Below the pieces are notes generated by a model. The model had not been told where the DNA came from. It searched no databases and saw nothing but the letters and a program-made list of their open reading frames with translations. From positions 124,001 to 188,000 of the forward strand of contig CAVSII010000004.1 in the NCBI GenBank assembly GCA_963727955.1: 64,000 nt of DNA, written 5' to 3'. Of this stretch, positions 43,018 through 52,111 are shown piece after piece (the first letter of the stretch is position 1; every line of letters starts with the position of its first letter). Origin of the DNA: Bog-756 sp963727955 (GTDB taxonomy: Bacteria; Actinomycetota; Acidimicrobiia; Acidimicrobiales; RAAP-2). The translations under genes and the position numbers were made by a program.

Positions 43018-44394
43018 ATGAGCCCGACAAAACAGTCACCGACGGTAGAGCTGCTCACCTGGTCGGAGGCAGAGCCGGCACAGCGTCGTGCCGCCGGGTC
43101 CCTCAGGGCCAGGGGACTGGGGGCGGGGGACAGGGTCGCCTTCTGCCTGCCTTCCTCGGCTGGACTGCTGTGCGCCGTGCTCGGCGCCGCCCGTATCGGC
43201 ATCGTGCCGGTGCTGTTGAACGCCACTCTGACCGAGGGCGAGCGTCTCGATCTGGTCGCCGACGCCGACCCGGCACACCTGGTCACCACCGCGGCTGCGT
43301 TGGCTGCACTCGATACCGGGTACCCGGTCGATCTGGCCCCGTACCCGTTGACCCGACCCATGCACTACACCTCCGGCACCACCGGACGGTCCAAAGGCGT
43401 GTGGACCGGCCTCTGGGACGAAGCCACCGCCGAAGCCGTCTTCGCCGACGAGGCCGACCTGTGGTCGTTCGGTCCCGACGATGTGCACCTTGTGTGCTCG
43501 CCTCTTTACCACTCGGTGTCTGTGCGGTTCGCCGGCGGCACCCTGCTGTCCGGCGGGTCCTGCCTCATTCTCAGACGGTTCGATGCAGATGTGGCCGGCC
43601 GCGCCCTGCGCGGCAGTTACGGACCGCGGCCCGACACCGCTTTCATGGCGCCGGTAGCACTGGCCCGACTGCTCGACGCGGTCGACGAGGACACCCGGAC
43701 CTTCGACCGGTTGCGGCTTCTGGTTCACGCCGGCTCGCCGTGTCCGCCACCGCTCAAGCGGCGTGCTCTGGCCCGGGTCGCTCACGGTGTCCTGTGGGAG
43801 TTCTACGGCTCGACCGAGGGTCAATTCACCGTCTGCTCACCCGACGAATGGATGGAACGGCCGGGCACAGTGGGTCGGGCCCGGCCGGGCCGGAGCCTGT
43901 CCGTGGGTGAGGGCGGCACCATCTGGTGCCGCCCGCCGTCGTTTGCCCATTTCGAGTACTGGCGGGACCCGGCCAAGACCGCCGCCGCCTGGCGCGCCGG
44001 CTGGTTCAGTGTCGGTGACGTCGGTCGACTGGACGACGACGGCTATGTGTTCATCGACGGGCGCCGTCACGACCTGATCATCAGCGGCGGTGTCAACGTC
44101 TACCCGGCCGAGGTCGAATCGGCCCTCAGCGTCGTCCCCGGCGTGGCCGACATCGCCGTGTTCGGACGTCCTGACGACCGCTGGGGGCAAAGGGTGTGCG
44201 CCGCCTTCGTCCTCACCTCCGGAGATCGCCCCCCGCCCGTGGACACGGTGGTGGCCGCCCTGCGCCACCGGGCCTCTACCCATCTGGCCCCGTACAAGCG
44301 ACCGAAGGAGTACACCGTCGTGGCTGACCTTCCTCGCACTGCCACCGGCAAGGTGCAGCGCCACCTTCTGCCCCAGTTGGTGGGGGTGCGCTGA
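43018..44394 (+). CDS. AMP-forming acyl-CoA/acid ligase
   Basis: Adenylate-forming enzyme, 458 aa. P-loop PMHYTSGTTGRSKGVW at about 113-128; FYGSTEGQFT; GDVGRLDDDGYVFIDGRRHDLIISGGVNVYPAEVE; C-terminal lysine motif TATGKVQRHLL. It is shorter than FadD enzymes because the N-terminal part before the P-loop is trimmed (about 110 residues instead of 150-180). The start ATG 43018 follows the MFS gene directly. Substrate could be a short or medium acid; no marker narrows it. Confidence 0.82.
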   Translation: MSPTKQSPTVELLTWSEAEPAQRRAAGSLRARGLGAGDRVAFCLPSSAGLLCAVLGAARIGIVPVLLNATLTEGERLDLVADADPAHLVTTAAALAALDTGYPVDLAPYPLTRPMHYTSGTTGRSKGVWTGLWDEATAEAVFADEADLWSFGPDDVHLVCSPLYHSVSVRFAGGTLLSGGSCLILRRFDADVAGRALRGSYGPRPDTAFMAPVALARLLDAVDEDTRTFDRLRLLVHAGSPCPPPLKRRALARVAHGVLWEFYGSTEGQFTVCSPDEWMERPGTVGRARPGRSLSVGEGGTIWCRPPSFAHFEYWRDPAKTAAAWRAGWFSVGDVGRLDDDGYVFIDGRRHDLIISGGVNVYPAEVESALSVVPGVADIAVFGRPDDRWGQRVCAAFVLTSGDRPPPVDTVVAALRHRASTHLAPYKRPKEYTVVADLPRTATGKVQRHLLPQLVGVR

Positions 44395-44453
44395 GGTCCT
44401 TCGCCCGGTACCGCCATGGTTGCCGATCGGGAGCGGTGGGGAATACTGGAGAG

Positions 44454-45857
44454 ATGAGCCCTGCCGATGCCGGTCCCCCCATCGCCACCGTCAACCCGAC
44501 CAACGGAGAGCTGCTGCAGCTCTTCGAACCCTACGACGCCGCCGCTGTCGAGACCCGACTGGCCAAAGCGGCGGCAGCCGCACCGTTGTGGGCCCGGGCC
44601 ACCTGGACCGAGCGCTCCCGCCTGTTGGTCACCGTGGCCGAGCTGCTGGAGGCGGAGTTGCCCGACGTCGCCCACACCGTGACCACCGAGATGGGAAAGC
44701 CCTTCGCCCAGGCCAAGGCCGAGGTGGCCAAGTGCGCCAGCGCCTTCCGGTGGTTCGCCGAGCACGCCGAAGGGATGCTCAGCGACGAGGAGGTGGCTGT
44801 CGACGCCTCGCTGGGTCTGGTCACCTATCAACCGCTGGGGACGGTGCTGGCCATCATGCCGTGGAACTTCCCGCTCTGGCAGGTGACCCGCTTTCTGGCC
44901 CCCGCCCTTATGGTCGGGAACGTGGGTCTTCTCAAGCACGCCCCGAGCGTGCCCCGTACCGCTCTGTTACTCGAGGACGTGCTGCGTCGGGCCGGTGCTC
45001 CCGAAGGTGTCTTCCAGACCCTGCTGGTCGGGACCGACCAGGTGCCGGCCATCATCGCCGACCCCCGGGTGGCCGCCGTCACTCTCACCGGATCGGTCGG
45101 GGCCGGCCGGGCGGTGGCCACCCAGGCCGGGGCGGTGGGGAAGAAGGTCGTGCTCGAGCTGGGCGGCAGCGATCCCTTCATCGTCCTGCCCTCCGCCGAT
45201 GTGGCCAGGGCGGTGGCCGTGGGCGTGCAGGCCCGCGTGCAGAACGCCGGTCAATCCTGCATCGCCGCCAAACGCTTCATCGTCCACCGCCAGATAGCCG
45301 ATGCCTTCATCAGCGGGTTCGTTGAGGGGATGGGCGCCCTGGTCGTCGGCGACCCTTTCGACCCGGCCAGCGAGGTCGGGCCTCTGGTCACCGCCGCCGC
45401 CCGGGACAACATCGCCGCCCAGGTGGAGGACGCCCGTGACAAAGGAGCGCGCATTCTCTGCGGGGGTGAGCCTGCCATCGGGCCGGAGGGGTCGGATAGG
45501 CCCGGTTTTTTCTACCGCCCCACGGTGATCACCGACATCACACCGGCCATGCGGGTGGCCACCGAAGAAGTGTTCGGGCCAGCGGCTCTGCTCTACGTGG
45601 TGGACGATGCCGATGCCGCCTTGGACCTGGCCAACGGGACGGAGTTCGGGCTGGGGTCGAGCGTGTGGACCAACGATCCGGACGAGCAGCAGCGCTTCGT
45701 GGTGGAGCTACAGGCGGGACAGGTCTTCGTCAACGGCATGGTGGTCTCCATGCCCCAGCTGCCTTTCGGGGGGATCAAGAGCTCCGGCATCGGTCGCGAA
45801 CTGGCCCGTCACGGTCTGCACGAGTTCTGCAACGTGAAGTCGGTGTGGATCGCCTGA
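44454..45857 (+). CDS. gabD1: Succinate-semialdehyde dehydrogenase, GabD1 type
   Basis: Oxidises succinic semialdehyde to succinate with NAD(P). The sequence is close, as far as I can recall, to the mycobacterial GabD1: TVNPTNGELL, LEMGKP-type TTEMGKPFAQAKAEVAKCA, MPWNFPLWQ, LLKHAPSVPRTAL, catalytic Glu235 (VLELGGSDPFIV) and Cys269 (NAGQSCIAAKRFIVH). Length 467 aa. ATG 44454 is better than GTG 44436. Its TGA overlaps the ATG of the cysteine desulfurase (TGATG at 45855-45859). In context with the amine cluster at 27.7-32.2 kb it could complete GABA breakdown (inference). Confidence 0.88.
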   Translation: MSPADAGPPIATVNPTNGELLQLFEPYDAAAVETRLAKAAAAAPLWARATWTERSRLLVTVAELLEAELPDVAHTVTTEMGKPFAQAKAEVAKCASAFRWFAEHAEGMLSDEEVAVDASLGLVTYQPLGTVLAIMPWNFPLWQVTRFLAPALMVGNVGLLKHAPSVPRTALLLEDVLRRAGAPEGVFQTLLVGTDQVPAIIADPRVAAVTLTGSVGAGRAVATQAGAVGKKVVLELGGSDPFIVLPSADVARAVAVGVQARVQNAGQSCIAAKRFIVHRQIADAFISGFVEGMGALVVGDPFDPASEVGPLVTAAARDNIAAQVEDARDKGARILCGGEPAIGPEGSDRPGFFYRPTVITDITPAMRVATEEVFGPAALLYVVDDADAALDLANGTEFGLGSSVWTNDPDEQQRFVVELQAGQVFVNGMVVSMPQLPFGGIKSSGIGRELARHGLHEFCNVKSVWIA

Positions 45858-47026
45858 TGGGAGACCACCGCGACCGGGTCTACCTCGACCACGCCTCCAC
45901 CACGCCGGTCCGACCCGAGGCGGCCGAGGCCATGTGGCCGTTTCTGGCCGGTACCTTCGGCAACCCCTCGGGGAGCCACGCCGAGTCCCGCGCCGCCCGC
46001 CGAGCGGTGGAGGACGCCCGCGACCAGACGGCGGCATTGTTGGGGGCGTCCCCGGCGAGGTGGTCTTCACGTCCGGGGGGACCGAGGCCGACAACCTGGC
46101 CGTGTTCGGCGGGTGGGCGGCCGCCACCGCCGCCCACCCGGGGCGGACCGTCGTGGTCTGTGCGGCCATGGAGCATCACGCCGTGCTCCTGAGCTGCCGA
46201 GCCCTGGCCCGACGCACCGGCGCTGTCCTCCGCGAGGTTGCCTCCGACAAGGACGGCTTGATCGACCTCGACGAGCTGGCCTCCGTGTGCACGGACGAGG
46301 TGGGTCTGGTGTCGCTGATGACGGTCAACAACGAGATCGGTACCGTGCAGCCCCTCGACCAGGCCTTGTCCATCGTCCGGCGAGGGTCGCCCGGGGCTCT
46401 CTTCCACACCGACGCCGTTCAGGCCGTGCCCTGGCTCGACGTGGCCAGGGTCACTGGAGCGGCCGACCTGGTAGCCGGCAGCGCCCACAAGTTCGGTGGG
46501 CCGAAGGGTGTCGGAGTGCTCATCGCCCGCAACGGGCTGTCCCTGCCTCCACTGGTCCACGGCGGCGGCCAGGAACGGGACCGCCGCAGCGGCACCCACA
46601 ACGTCGCCGGCATCGTCGGCCTGGCCGCAGCCCTCTCGGTCACCGTTGCCGGGCGCCACCAGGATTCGGCCCGGGTCGGGATGCTGCGTGACCGGCTGGG
46701 CGACGCTCTGGTGGCTCAGCGTACCCGGCGCGGTGGAGACCGGTCCACGGCACGCCAGGGTCCCCGGCCACCTGCACATCCGCTTCGCCGGCGTGGAGAG
46801 TGAGGCACTGGTGGTCCTTCTGGATGAGGCCGGTGTGGCCGTATCGGCCGGGGCCGCCTGTTCGAGCGGCGCCGTCGAGGCCAGCCACGTTCTCACCTCC
46901 ATGGGCTACAACCGTCACGAGGCCATGAGCGGAGTTCGCTTCTCCCTCGGGTCCACCACCACCGGCACCGACATCGAGAGGGCGATGGTGGCCGTACCCG
47001 GGGCGGTTGCCCAGCTGAGAGACTGA
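45857..47026 (+). pseudogene. Cysteine desulfurase (NifS/IscS type) with two compensating frameshifts
   Basis: Supplies sulfur from cysteine as an enzyme persulfide; PLP enzyme of the aminotransferase class V family. The N-terminal part (YLDHASTTPVRPEA, NPSGSHAES) is in one frame; near 46050-46055, in the run tcccc, one base is missing and the frame shifts so that GEVVFTSGGTEADNLAV, HTDAVQA and the PLP lysine region AGSAHKFGGPKGVGVL are in a second frame; near 46721 one extra base restores the first frame, giving VPGHLHIRFAG and the catalytic-cysteine loop AGAACSSGAVEASHVL. All functional motifs survive. Either sequencing/assembly errors or a pseudogene; mnmA follows by 5 bases, so the intact enzyme would feed tRNA thiolation. 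Confidence 0.85.
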
Positions 47027-47031
47027 CGGGC

Positions 47032-48114
47032 ATGAGGGTGTTGGTGGCCATGTCCGGCGGTGTCGACTCCTCGGTGGCGGCCGCCCTGGCCGCCGAGCGC
47101 TACGGGCGGCGGCGGGTGGTGGGGGCCACGCTCAAGCTGTGGGGTGGGGCGTCGGACTCGGGCTGCTGTTCGGTGGCCGACGTCGAGGACGCTCGCCGGG
47201 TCGCCGATCAACTGGGACTGGTCCACCATGTCTTCAATTTCGTGGACGATTTCGAGGAGCATGTGGTCACTCCGTACGTGCAGGGTCACGCCGAGGGCCG
47301 CACACCCAATCCCTGCATCGAGTGCAACCGGCACATCAAGTTCGACCGCATGCTCGATCGGGCGCGGGCGCTGGGCTTCGACGCCCTGGCCACCGGTCAC
47401 CATGCACGGCGCCAGACCACCCCGTCGGGTCGCTTCCGCCTGTGCCGGGGGGCCGACCCGGACAAGGACCAGTCCTACGTTCTGGCCATGCTGGGCCAGC
47501 ACCAGCTGGCCCGTACCCTCCTCCCGGTGGGGGACATGACCAAAGCCGACGTGCGGGCCGAGGCCCGTCGGCTGGGATTGCGCACGGCGGCCAAGCCCGA
47601 CAGCCAGGACGTCTGTTTCATACGGTCGGATGAGGGGCGGCAGGGATTCCTCGGATCGCGTCTCCCGCTCCATCCCGGCCGGATGGTCGACCATGTCACC
47701 GGGGCCGAGCTCGGTACGGTCGACGCCGTCGAACTGGTGACCGTGGGTCAGAGGCGGGGCATGGGTCACAGTGACGACGGTCGCCGACGCTTCGTTACCG
47801 CCGTCGACGTCCCCGCCCGGCGAGTGGCCGTCGGGTCTCCCGAGGCCGCTCACAGCGGCGGTGTGTTGCTCCACACGGTGACCTGGGTCGACGCCAGCCC
47901 GCTCGGGCCACCGGACCCGGAGGGAGGAGGAGCACCGGCCATCGCCCAGTGCAGTGCCCACGGCCGGCCGGTACCGTGCCGGTTGTCGCCATCGGACGAG
48001 GGGATAGCGGTGGCTTTCGACATCCCTCAGCGGCGTATCGCCCCCGGTCAGACCGTGGCCCTGTATGACCCCGCCCGTCCCGATGCCGTCATCGGATCCG
48101 GCGTCGCCCTATGA
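47032..48114 (+). CDS. mnmA: tRNA-specific 2-thiouridylase
   Basis: Installs the 2-thio group on uridine 34 of Lys, Glu and Gln tRNAs. PP-loop AMSGGVDSSVAA at residues 6-17, catalytic Cys95 in TPNPCIECN, and second cysteine Cys195 in DSQDVCFI, forming the family's disulfide/persulfide pair. Length 360 aa is normal. It starts 5 bases after the cysteine desulfurase, the natural sulfur donor; most actinobacteria keep these two genes together (family knowledge). Confidence 0.95.
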   Translation: MRVLVAMSGGVDSSVAAALAAERYGRRRVVGATLKLWGGASDSGCCSVADVEDARRVADQLGLVHHVFNFVDDFEEHVVTPYVQGHAEGRTPNPCIECNRHIKFDRMLDRARALGFDALATGHHARRQTTPSGRFRLCRGADPDKDQSYVLAMLGQHQLARTLLPVGDMTKADVRAEARRLGLRTAAKPDSQDVCFIRSDEGRQGFLGSRLPLHPGRMVDHVTGAELGTVDAVELVTVGQRRGMGHSDDGRRRFVTAVDVPARRVAVGSPEAAHSGGVLLHTVTWVDASPLGPPDPEGGGAPAIAQCSAHGRPVPCRLSPSDEGIAVAFDIPQRRIAPGQTVALYDPARPDAVIGSGVAL

Positions 48115-48152
48115 GGGCCGCCTGGCCAGCAGCGTGGTAGGGGGGATGTGCG

Positions 48153-50249
48153 TTGAGCAGGCCTGATCTGTCGGCGCGTGCCCAGGAGCTGAGGGCGCTC
48201 ATCGTTTACCACAACGACCGCTACCACCGTCTCGACGATCCGGAGATTACCGACGCCCAGTTCGACGAGCTCGTACAGCAGTTGCGGGCCATCGAGGCCG
48301 ATCACCCTGACCTGGTGGTACCCGGGTCTCCCACCACGACCGTGGGGTCGCAACCGTCGACGCTCTTCGCTCCTGTCACCCACAGGGTTCCTATGATGAG
48401 TCTCGACAACGCCTTCAGTGCTGAGGAGTTGCAGGCGTGGGCGGACCGTCTGGCCAAACAGATTCCGGCCGACACCTCCTTCGTGTGCGAGCTGAAGATC
48501 GACGGTCTGGCCATCTCCCTCACCTACCGCAACGGTCAGTACGTGCAAGCGGCCACCCGGGGCGACGGTCGCACGGGCGAGGACGTCACCGCCAATGTCG
48601 CCACCATCGTCGACATACCCCACCGGCTCCGACAGGACGTGGGCCCTCCTCCTTGGTTGATCGAAGTGAGGGGGGAGGTGTACATGCCAAAGTCTGCCTT
48701 CGAGAAACTCAACAGCCATCAGGCTGACGTGGGCGAGCGGCTGTTCGTCAACCCGCGGAATTCGGCGGCTGGCTCTCTCCGCCAAAAGGACTCGTCGATC
48801 ACCGCCTCGCGGGCGCTTTCCTTCTGGGCCTATCAGGTGGGCGACCTGCAGGTCGCGATCCCCCCGGGTGGGGAGGACGCATCTCGGGTCCCCGACGTTC
48901 TGGCTCCCACCCATGCTGCCACCCTCGACTGGCTGGACCGGGCCGGCTTCCCGGTCAACCCCCAGCGGCAGACCGTCAACGGTCTGGCCGACGCCCTCGC
49001 CTTCTGCCGCCGGTGGGAGGAGGGCCGGCACGCCCTCGACTACGAGATCGACGGGGTGGTGATCAAGGTCGACGACATCGCCCTGCAGCGACAGCTCGGG
49101 GCCACGTCGCGGGCCCCACGGTGGGCGGTGGCCTACAAGTTCCCACCGGAGGAGCGCACCACGCTGCTCAAGAACATCGCCGTCTCCATCGGCCGGACCG
49201 GAAAAGCCACACCGTTTGCCGTGCTGGAGCCGGTCTTCGTAGGAGGTTCGACCGTTTCGTTGGCCACTCTCCACAACGAGGATCAGGTGCGGGCCAAGGA
49301 TGTACGACCCGGAGACATGGTGGTGGTCCGCAAGGCCGGCGATGTGATCCCCGAGGTGGTGGGCCCTGTCCTCGGCGCCACCACACGCCGTCGCCGGCGC
49401 TGGGTGTTCCCCACGGTGTGCCCCAGTTGCGGTGCGCCGCTGGTGCGGCTGCCCGGCGAGAGCGACACCTTCTGCACCAATCTCGACTGCCCTCAGCAAC
49501 GCGTCCAGCGCATCGCCCACTTCGCCTCCCGCTCGGCCATGGATATCGAAGGGCTCGGCGAGCAGCGGGTGCAGTTGTTCGTCGACCACCGGCTGCTCGA
49601 CGACGTGGCCGACCTGTACTCGTTCACCGCCGCCACTTTCGAGGGCCTCGAGGGATTTGCCGCACTGTCCGTGGCCAACCTGCTCGGCGCCATCGATAAC
49701 TCGCGATCCCGGCCGCTGAGCCGTCTTCTGGTCGGGCTCGGGATCCGTCACCTAGGCCAGGTCGGGTCGGTCGCCCTGGCTCGTGCCCTCGGGACGATGG
49801 ATGACATCATGGCGGCCGGCGAGTCCGAACTGGCCGGCGTTGACGGTGTCGGGCCGATCATCGCCGCCAGTGTGGTCCGCTGGTTCGGATCGACGATCAA
49901 CCGGTCCGTGGTCGAGCGGCTCCGGTCGTCCGGCGTCAATCTGACCGAGCCGGGTACCGAAACCGGGGGAGCATCCTCCGACCTGCGCCAGACCTTGGCC
50001 GGCAAGTCGGTCGTGGTCAGCGGCGCACTCGTCGGGATGACCCGGGAGGAGGCCGAAGATGCCATCGTGGCCCGGGGGGGCAAGTCGCCGGGTTCGGTCT
50101 CCAAGAAGACCTTTGCTCTGGTGGTGGGGGACGCGCCGGGGGCAGCCAAAGTGACCAAGGCCGAGCAGCTCGGCGTGGCTGTTATAGGAGCCGACGGGTT
50201 CGACGCCTTGCTCGAGACCGGGGAGCTCCCGGGCCCAGCGGCGGGCTGA
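48153..50249 (+). CDS. ligA: NAD+-dependent DNA ligase
   Basis: Seals nicks in replication and repair. The nucleotidyltransferase motif CELKIDGLAISL contains the adenylated Lys115; the Ia domain that binds NMN includes YHNDRYHRLDDPEITDAQFDEL; the OB fold follows; four cysteines around residue 423-445 (CPSCGAP...CTNLDCPQQ) form the zinc finger; HhH motifs include GIRHLGQVGSVALA and GVDGVGPIIAASV; a C-terminal BRCT domain is at about 610-690. TTG 48153 is used because an ATG at 48146 is out of frame. It lies 38 bases after mnmA. Confidence 0.96.
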   Translation: MSRPDLSARAQELRALIVYHNDRYHRLDDPEITDAQFDELVQQLRAIEADHPDLVVPGSPTTTVGSQPSTLFAPVTHRVPMMSLDNAFSAEELQAWADRLAKQIPADTSFVCELKIDGLAISLTYRNGQYVQAATRGDGRTGEDVTANVATIVDIPHRLRQDVGPPPWLIEVRGEVYMPKSAFEKLNSHQADVGERLFVNPRNSAAGSLRQKDSSITASRALSFWAYQVGDLQVAIPPGGEDASRVPDVLAPTHAATLDWLDRAGFPVNPQRQTVNGLADALAFCRRWEEGRHALDYEIDGVVIKVDDIALQRQLGATSRAPRWAVAYKFPPEERTTLLKNIAVSIGRTGKATPFAVLEPVFVGGSTVSLATLHNEDQVRAKDVRPGDMVVVRKAGDVIPEVVGPVLGATTRRRRRWVFPTVCPSCGAPLVRLPGESDTFCTNLDCPQQRVQRIAHFASRSAMDIEGLGEQRVQLFVDHRLLDDVADLYSFTAATFEGLEGFAALSVANLLGAIDNSRSRPLSRLLVGLGIRHLGQVGSVALARALGTMDDIMAAGESELAGVDGVGPIIAASVVRWFGSTINRSVVERLRSSGVNLTEPGTETGGASSDLRQTLAGKSVVVSGALVGMTREEAEDAIVARGGKSPGSVSKKTFALVVGDAPGAAKVTKAEQLGVAVIGADGFDALLETGELPGPAAG

Positions 50250-50901
50250 CGAACCGAACACCGCTGACTTCCCTGATCCCGGCATCTCCCTCACCCGCTC
50301 CAGCCCGTTGCGGCGTGAATCGGGGCGCTACGCCCCCGGTGACCCGATGGGGGCCGCTCGAACCGGCGACCCAGTGGGCGGCCGAAAGGGAAGTACCCGA
50401 CCCGTCGGCGGTTGGCTTTCAGCGGGATAGTCCCCCATCGATTCCCAGCCTGTTCCAAGTAATCGTAAGAGGATTGCCGTCACTGATCTATCCAATACAT
50501 TCCCAGGCTATTCCAATAGATCAGCGAAAAATGGCGTAGGCAGGTACTCAGCTTCGTCCAATCAGTTCTAAGCCGGCGCCAAGTATTGCTGGAAATCTCA
50601 GCTCGCTCTAAGGAAATTCTCAGAAATAGAAGAAAAGTCGGAGACAGATACGGCTGTGGCATAGAAGATAGATCCGACACTAAAATGTCACAGTTATTAA
50701 TTGGTAAACCGCTTGAATCACTCGTCCATAACCGTTAACGTACGAAACACCGTCGGACCGATACAGGGGGGATGGCACTTCGCAACTGAGGTGCACCTGG
50801 ATCTGCCCTTCGGAATCCAGAAAGCCCAATCCGATCCGCTCGAGGGCCAGCTTTTGTGGGGCGTCGAGTGTGCTCGGGCCTGTTTGGGCTGGTTCATTCA
50901 T
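50250..50901. other. 652-base intergenic region, AT-rich in the middle
   Basis: After ligA the sequence is GC-rich to about 50430, then clearly AT-richer to about 50740 (for example tattaattggtaaaccg), unlike the rest of the window. It contains degenerate direct repeats (listed separately) and would carry the promoter of the secreted protein at 50959. No ORF of credible composition and no tRNA were seen. Confidence 0.55.
50441..50588. repeat. Three degenerate direct repeats in the AT-rich spacer
   Basis: Copy 1 at 50441 reads ATTCCCAGCCTGTTCCAA; copy 2 at 50499 reads ATTCCCAGGCTATTCCAA; a weaker copy at about 50565 reads AGTTCTAAGCCGGCGCCAA. Each continues with an AGTAAT-like tail. Copies 1 and 2 start 58 bases apart, copies 2 and 3 about 66. 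They could be operator sites or slipped duplications. Confidence 0.5.
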
Positions 50902-50956
50902 GTTGGGGGGCACCGGTCACCCAACCAAGCCCGCGGCAACGCGGAAAAAGGAGCAC
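50902..50956 (+). promoter_or_regulatory. Candidate structured 5' leader, copy 1
   Basis: Stem 1 pairs GTTGGG (50902-50907) with CCCAAC (50920-50925); stem 2 pairs CCGCG (50931-50935) with CGCGG (50940-50944) around a GCAA tetraloop; the ribosome site AAGGAG (50948-50953) follows at once. The same layout with different base pairs precedes the paralogue at 52112, which is the reason to call it an RNA element. Confidence 0.55.
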
Positions 50957-50958
50957 GT

Positions 50959-51615
50959 ATGTTTCGAAAGGTCCTCTTAGTCGCGGCCGCGGCCGCCCTG
51001 CCGGTAAGCATGGTCGTTGCCACCGGTACGGTGGTCGGAGCCAAAGCGGCGCCGCCAGTCAACGTCACCAACAACACGGCGACATGCACGGGGCTCAAGG
51101 GAGCGGCGAAGTTCAGCCCGCCCATCAGCGCCAATGAGACGGTGGGCGCAACCGAGGTCACCACGATTAAGGCCAAGTTGACCGGTTGTACGTCCAACGC
51201 CACCGGGCTGACCGTCAAGGACGGCACAGTGACGGGCAGTTTTTCCGACACCATCACCTCGGCCAACGGGTGTGCCTCCTTGCTGGGCAGCAACACCGAG
51301 AACGGCACCCTGAGCACCAAGTGGTCGACGACGCCCAAACTTTCGTCCGGTGACAGCGTGGTGACAGTTCACAGCGTTCAAGGCGGGGTGGCCCCCGACG
51401 GCACCAACGCCGAGTTCCAGATACCGGGCACCGTCGCCGACAGCGCTACCGGGTCCTTCTCCGGAACCAACGGCGGGGCCACCGGCTCCACGGCCGCCCA
51501 GAGCAAGCAGACGGTCACCGCCCTCGGTAAGTCTTGCGCCGGCAAGGGCATCAAGAGCCTCACGATTGTCCCAGTGACCGGAAGTGGTGCGCCGGTAGCC
51601 GCATTCTTCGGCTGA
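50959..51615 (+). CDS. Secreted four-cysteine protein of unrecognised family, copy 1
   Basis: 218 aa; ATG 50959 with AAGGAG 5 bases upstream. The signal peptide is MFRKVLLVAAAAALPVSMVV, cleavage near VGAKA. The mature protein is Thr/Ser/Gly-rich and predicted all-beta, with four cysteines at positions shared by two paralogues in the window: a C-T-G near the N-terminus, GCTS, GCASLLG followed by LSTKWS, and SCAGKGIKSLTI near the end. FQIPGTVADSATGSFSGTNGG is also conserved. I do not recognise the family; a cell-surface or exported role is likely. A perfect GC-rich hairpin follows the stop. Confidence 0.75.
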   Translation: MFRKVLLVAAAAALPVSMVVATGTVVGAKAAPPVNVTNNTATCTGLKGAAKFSPPISANETVGATEVTTIKAKLTGCTSNATGLTVKDGTVTGSFSDTITSANGCASLLGSNTENGTLSTKWSTTPKLSSGDSVVTVHSVQGGVAPDGTNAEFQIPGTVADSATGSFSGTNGGATGSTAAQSKQTVTALGKSCAGKGIKSLTIVPVTGSGAPVAAFFG

Positions 51616-51653
51616 CGCCAGCTTGATCCCCCTGAGCGGGGTTAGCCGTACCT

Positions 51654-51685
51654 GACGAGGACGGGGCTTCGGCCCCGTCCTCGTC
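51654..51685 (+). terminator. GC-rich perfect hairpin after copy 1
   Basis: GACGAGGACGGGGC (51654-51667), loop TTCG, then its exact complement to 51685: a 14-bp perfect stem with a UUCG tetraloop, but no U-run. Position right after the CDS suggests a transcription terminator or mRNA 3' stabiliser. Confidence 0.75.
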
Positions 51686-52048
51686 GCGCCTGCCGGCCAG
51701 GAGCGCCGGCGCGGCGAAGGTGGTGCAGCCCACGTCGGCTTTCCCCGATCCCCGCATTCCTCCGGACCGGCGCCTCCCGAGCCAGCCCGGCCATGAACGA
51801 CCTGGTGGAGCGGCGCAGCGCTGCCAGGCTGACGCCGCCGCCCCGGATCCTCCACCGAGGGGTCCCTTGTATCGAAGGGCCTGACCCGTTAGGGTGACCG
51901 TACCGAGTTACTGGTGAGTAAGAGGGGAATCGCAGGGGGGCGAAGGTTGCGTCAGGTCTGGTTCGTGCGTTTTTGTGACGAACGGAGGTCTGCGGGCACT
52001 CTGACCCTTGAAACGTCTTGAACGCGCCTGCTCGGTTCTGCAATCCAT
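51686..52048. other. 363-base intergenic region
   Basis: Between the hairpin of copy 1 and the leader of copy 2. I see no gene; around 51960-51990 a short AT-richer part (gcgtttttgtgacgaacg) could be part of a promoter for copy 2. Confidence 0.45.
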
Positions 52049-52108
52049 GTTGGGGGAACGAATCACCCGACCTAGCCCGTCCATTGGACGGGAGACAAAG
52101 GAGCACAA
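52049..52108 (+). promoter_or_regulatory. Candidate structured 5' leader, copy 2
   Basis: Stem 1: GTTGGG (52049-52054) with CCCGAC (52066-52071), a G-U wobble where copy 1 has A-U. Stem 2: CCCGTCC (52076-52082) with GGACGGG (52086-52092), loop ATT, different sequence from copy 1 but still paired. AAAGGAG (52097-52103) follows. The spacer words CATGTTGGGGG, TCACCC and AGCCCG are shared with copy 1. Confidence 0.55.
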
Positions 52109-52111
52109 CTT

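Noticed and set aside
50902..50956. Known riboswitch (c-di-AMP, c-di-GMP, SAM)
   Set aside because: None of the conserved cores of those classes is visible; only the two short stems and the ribosome site are.
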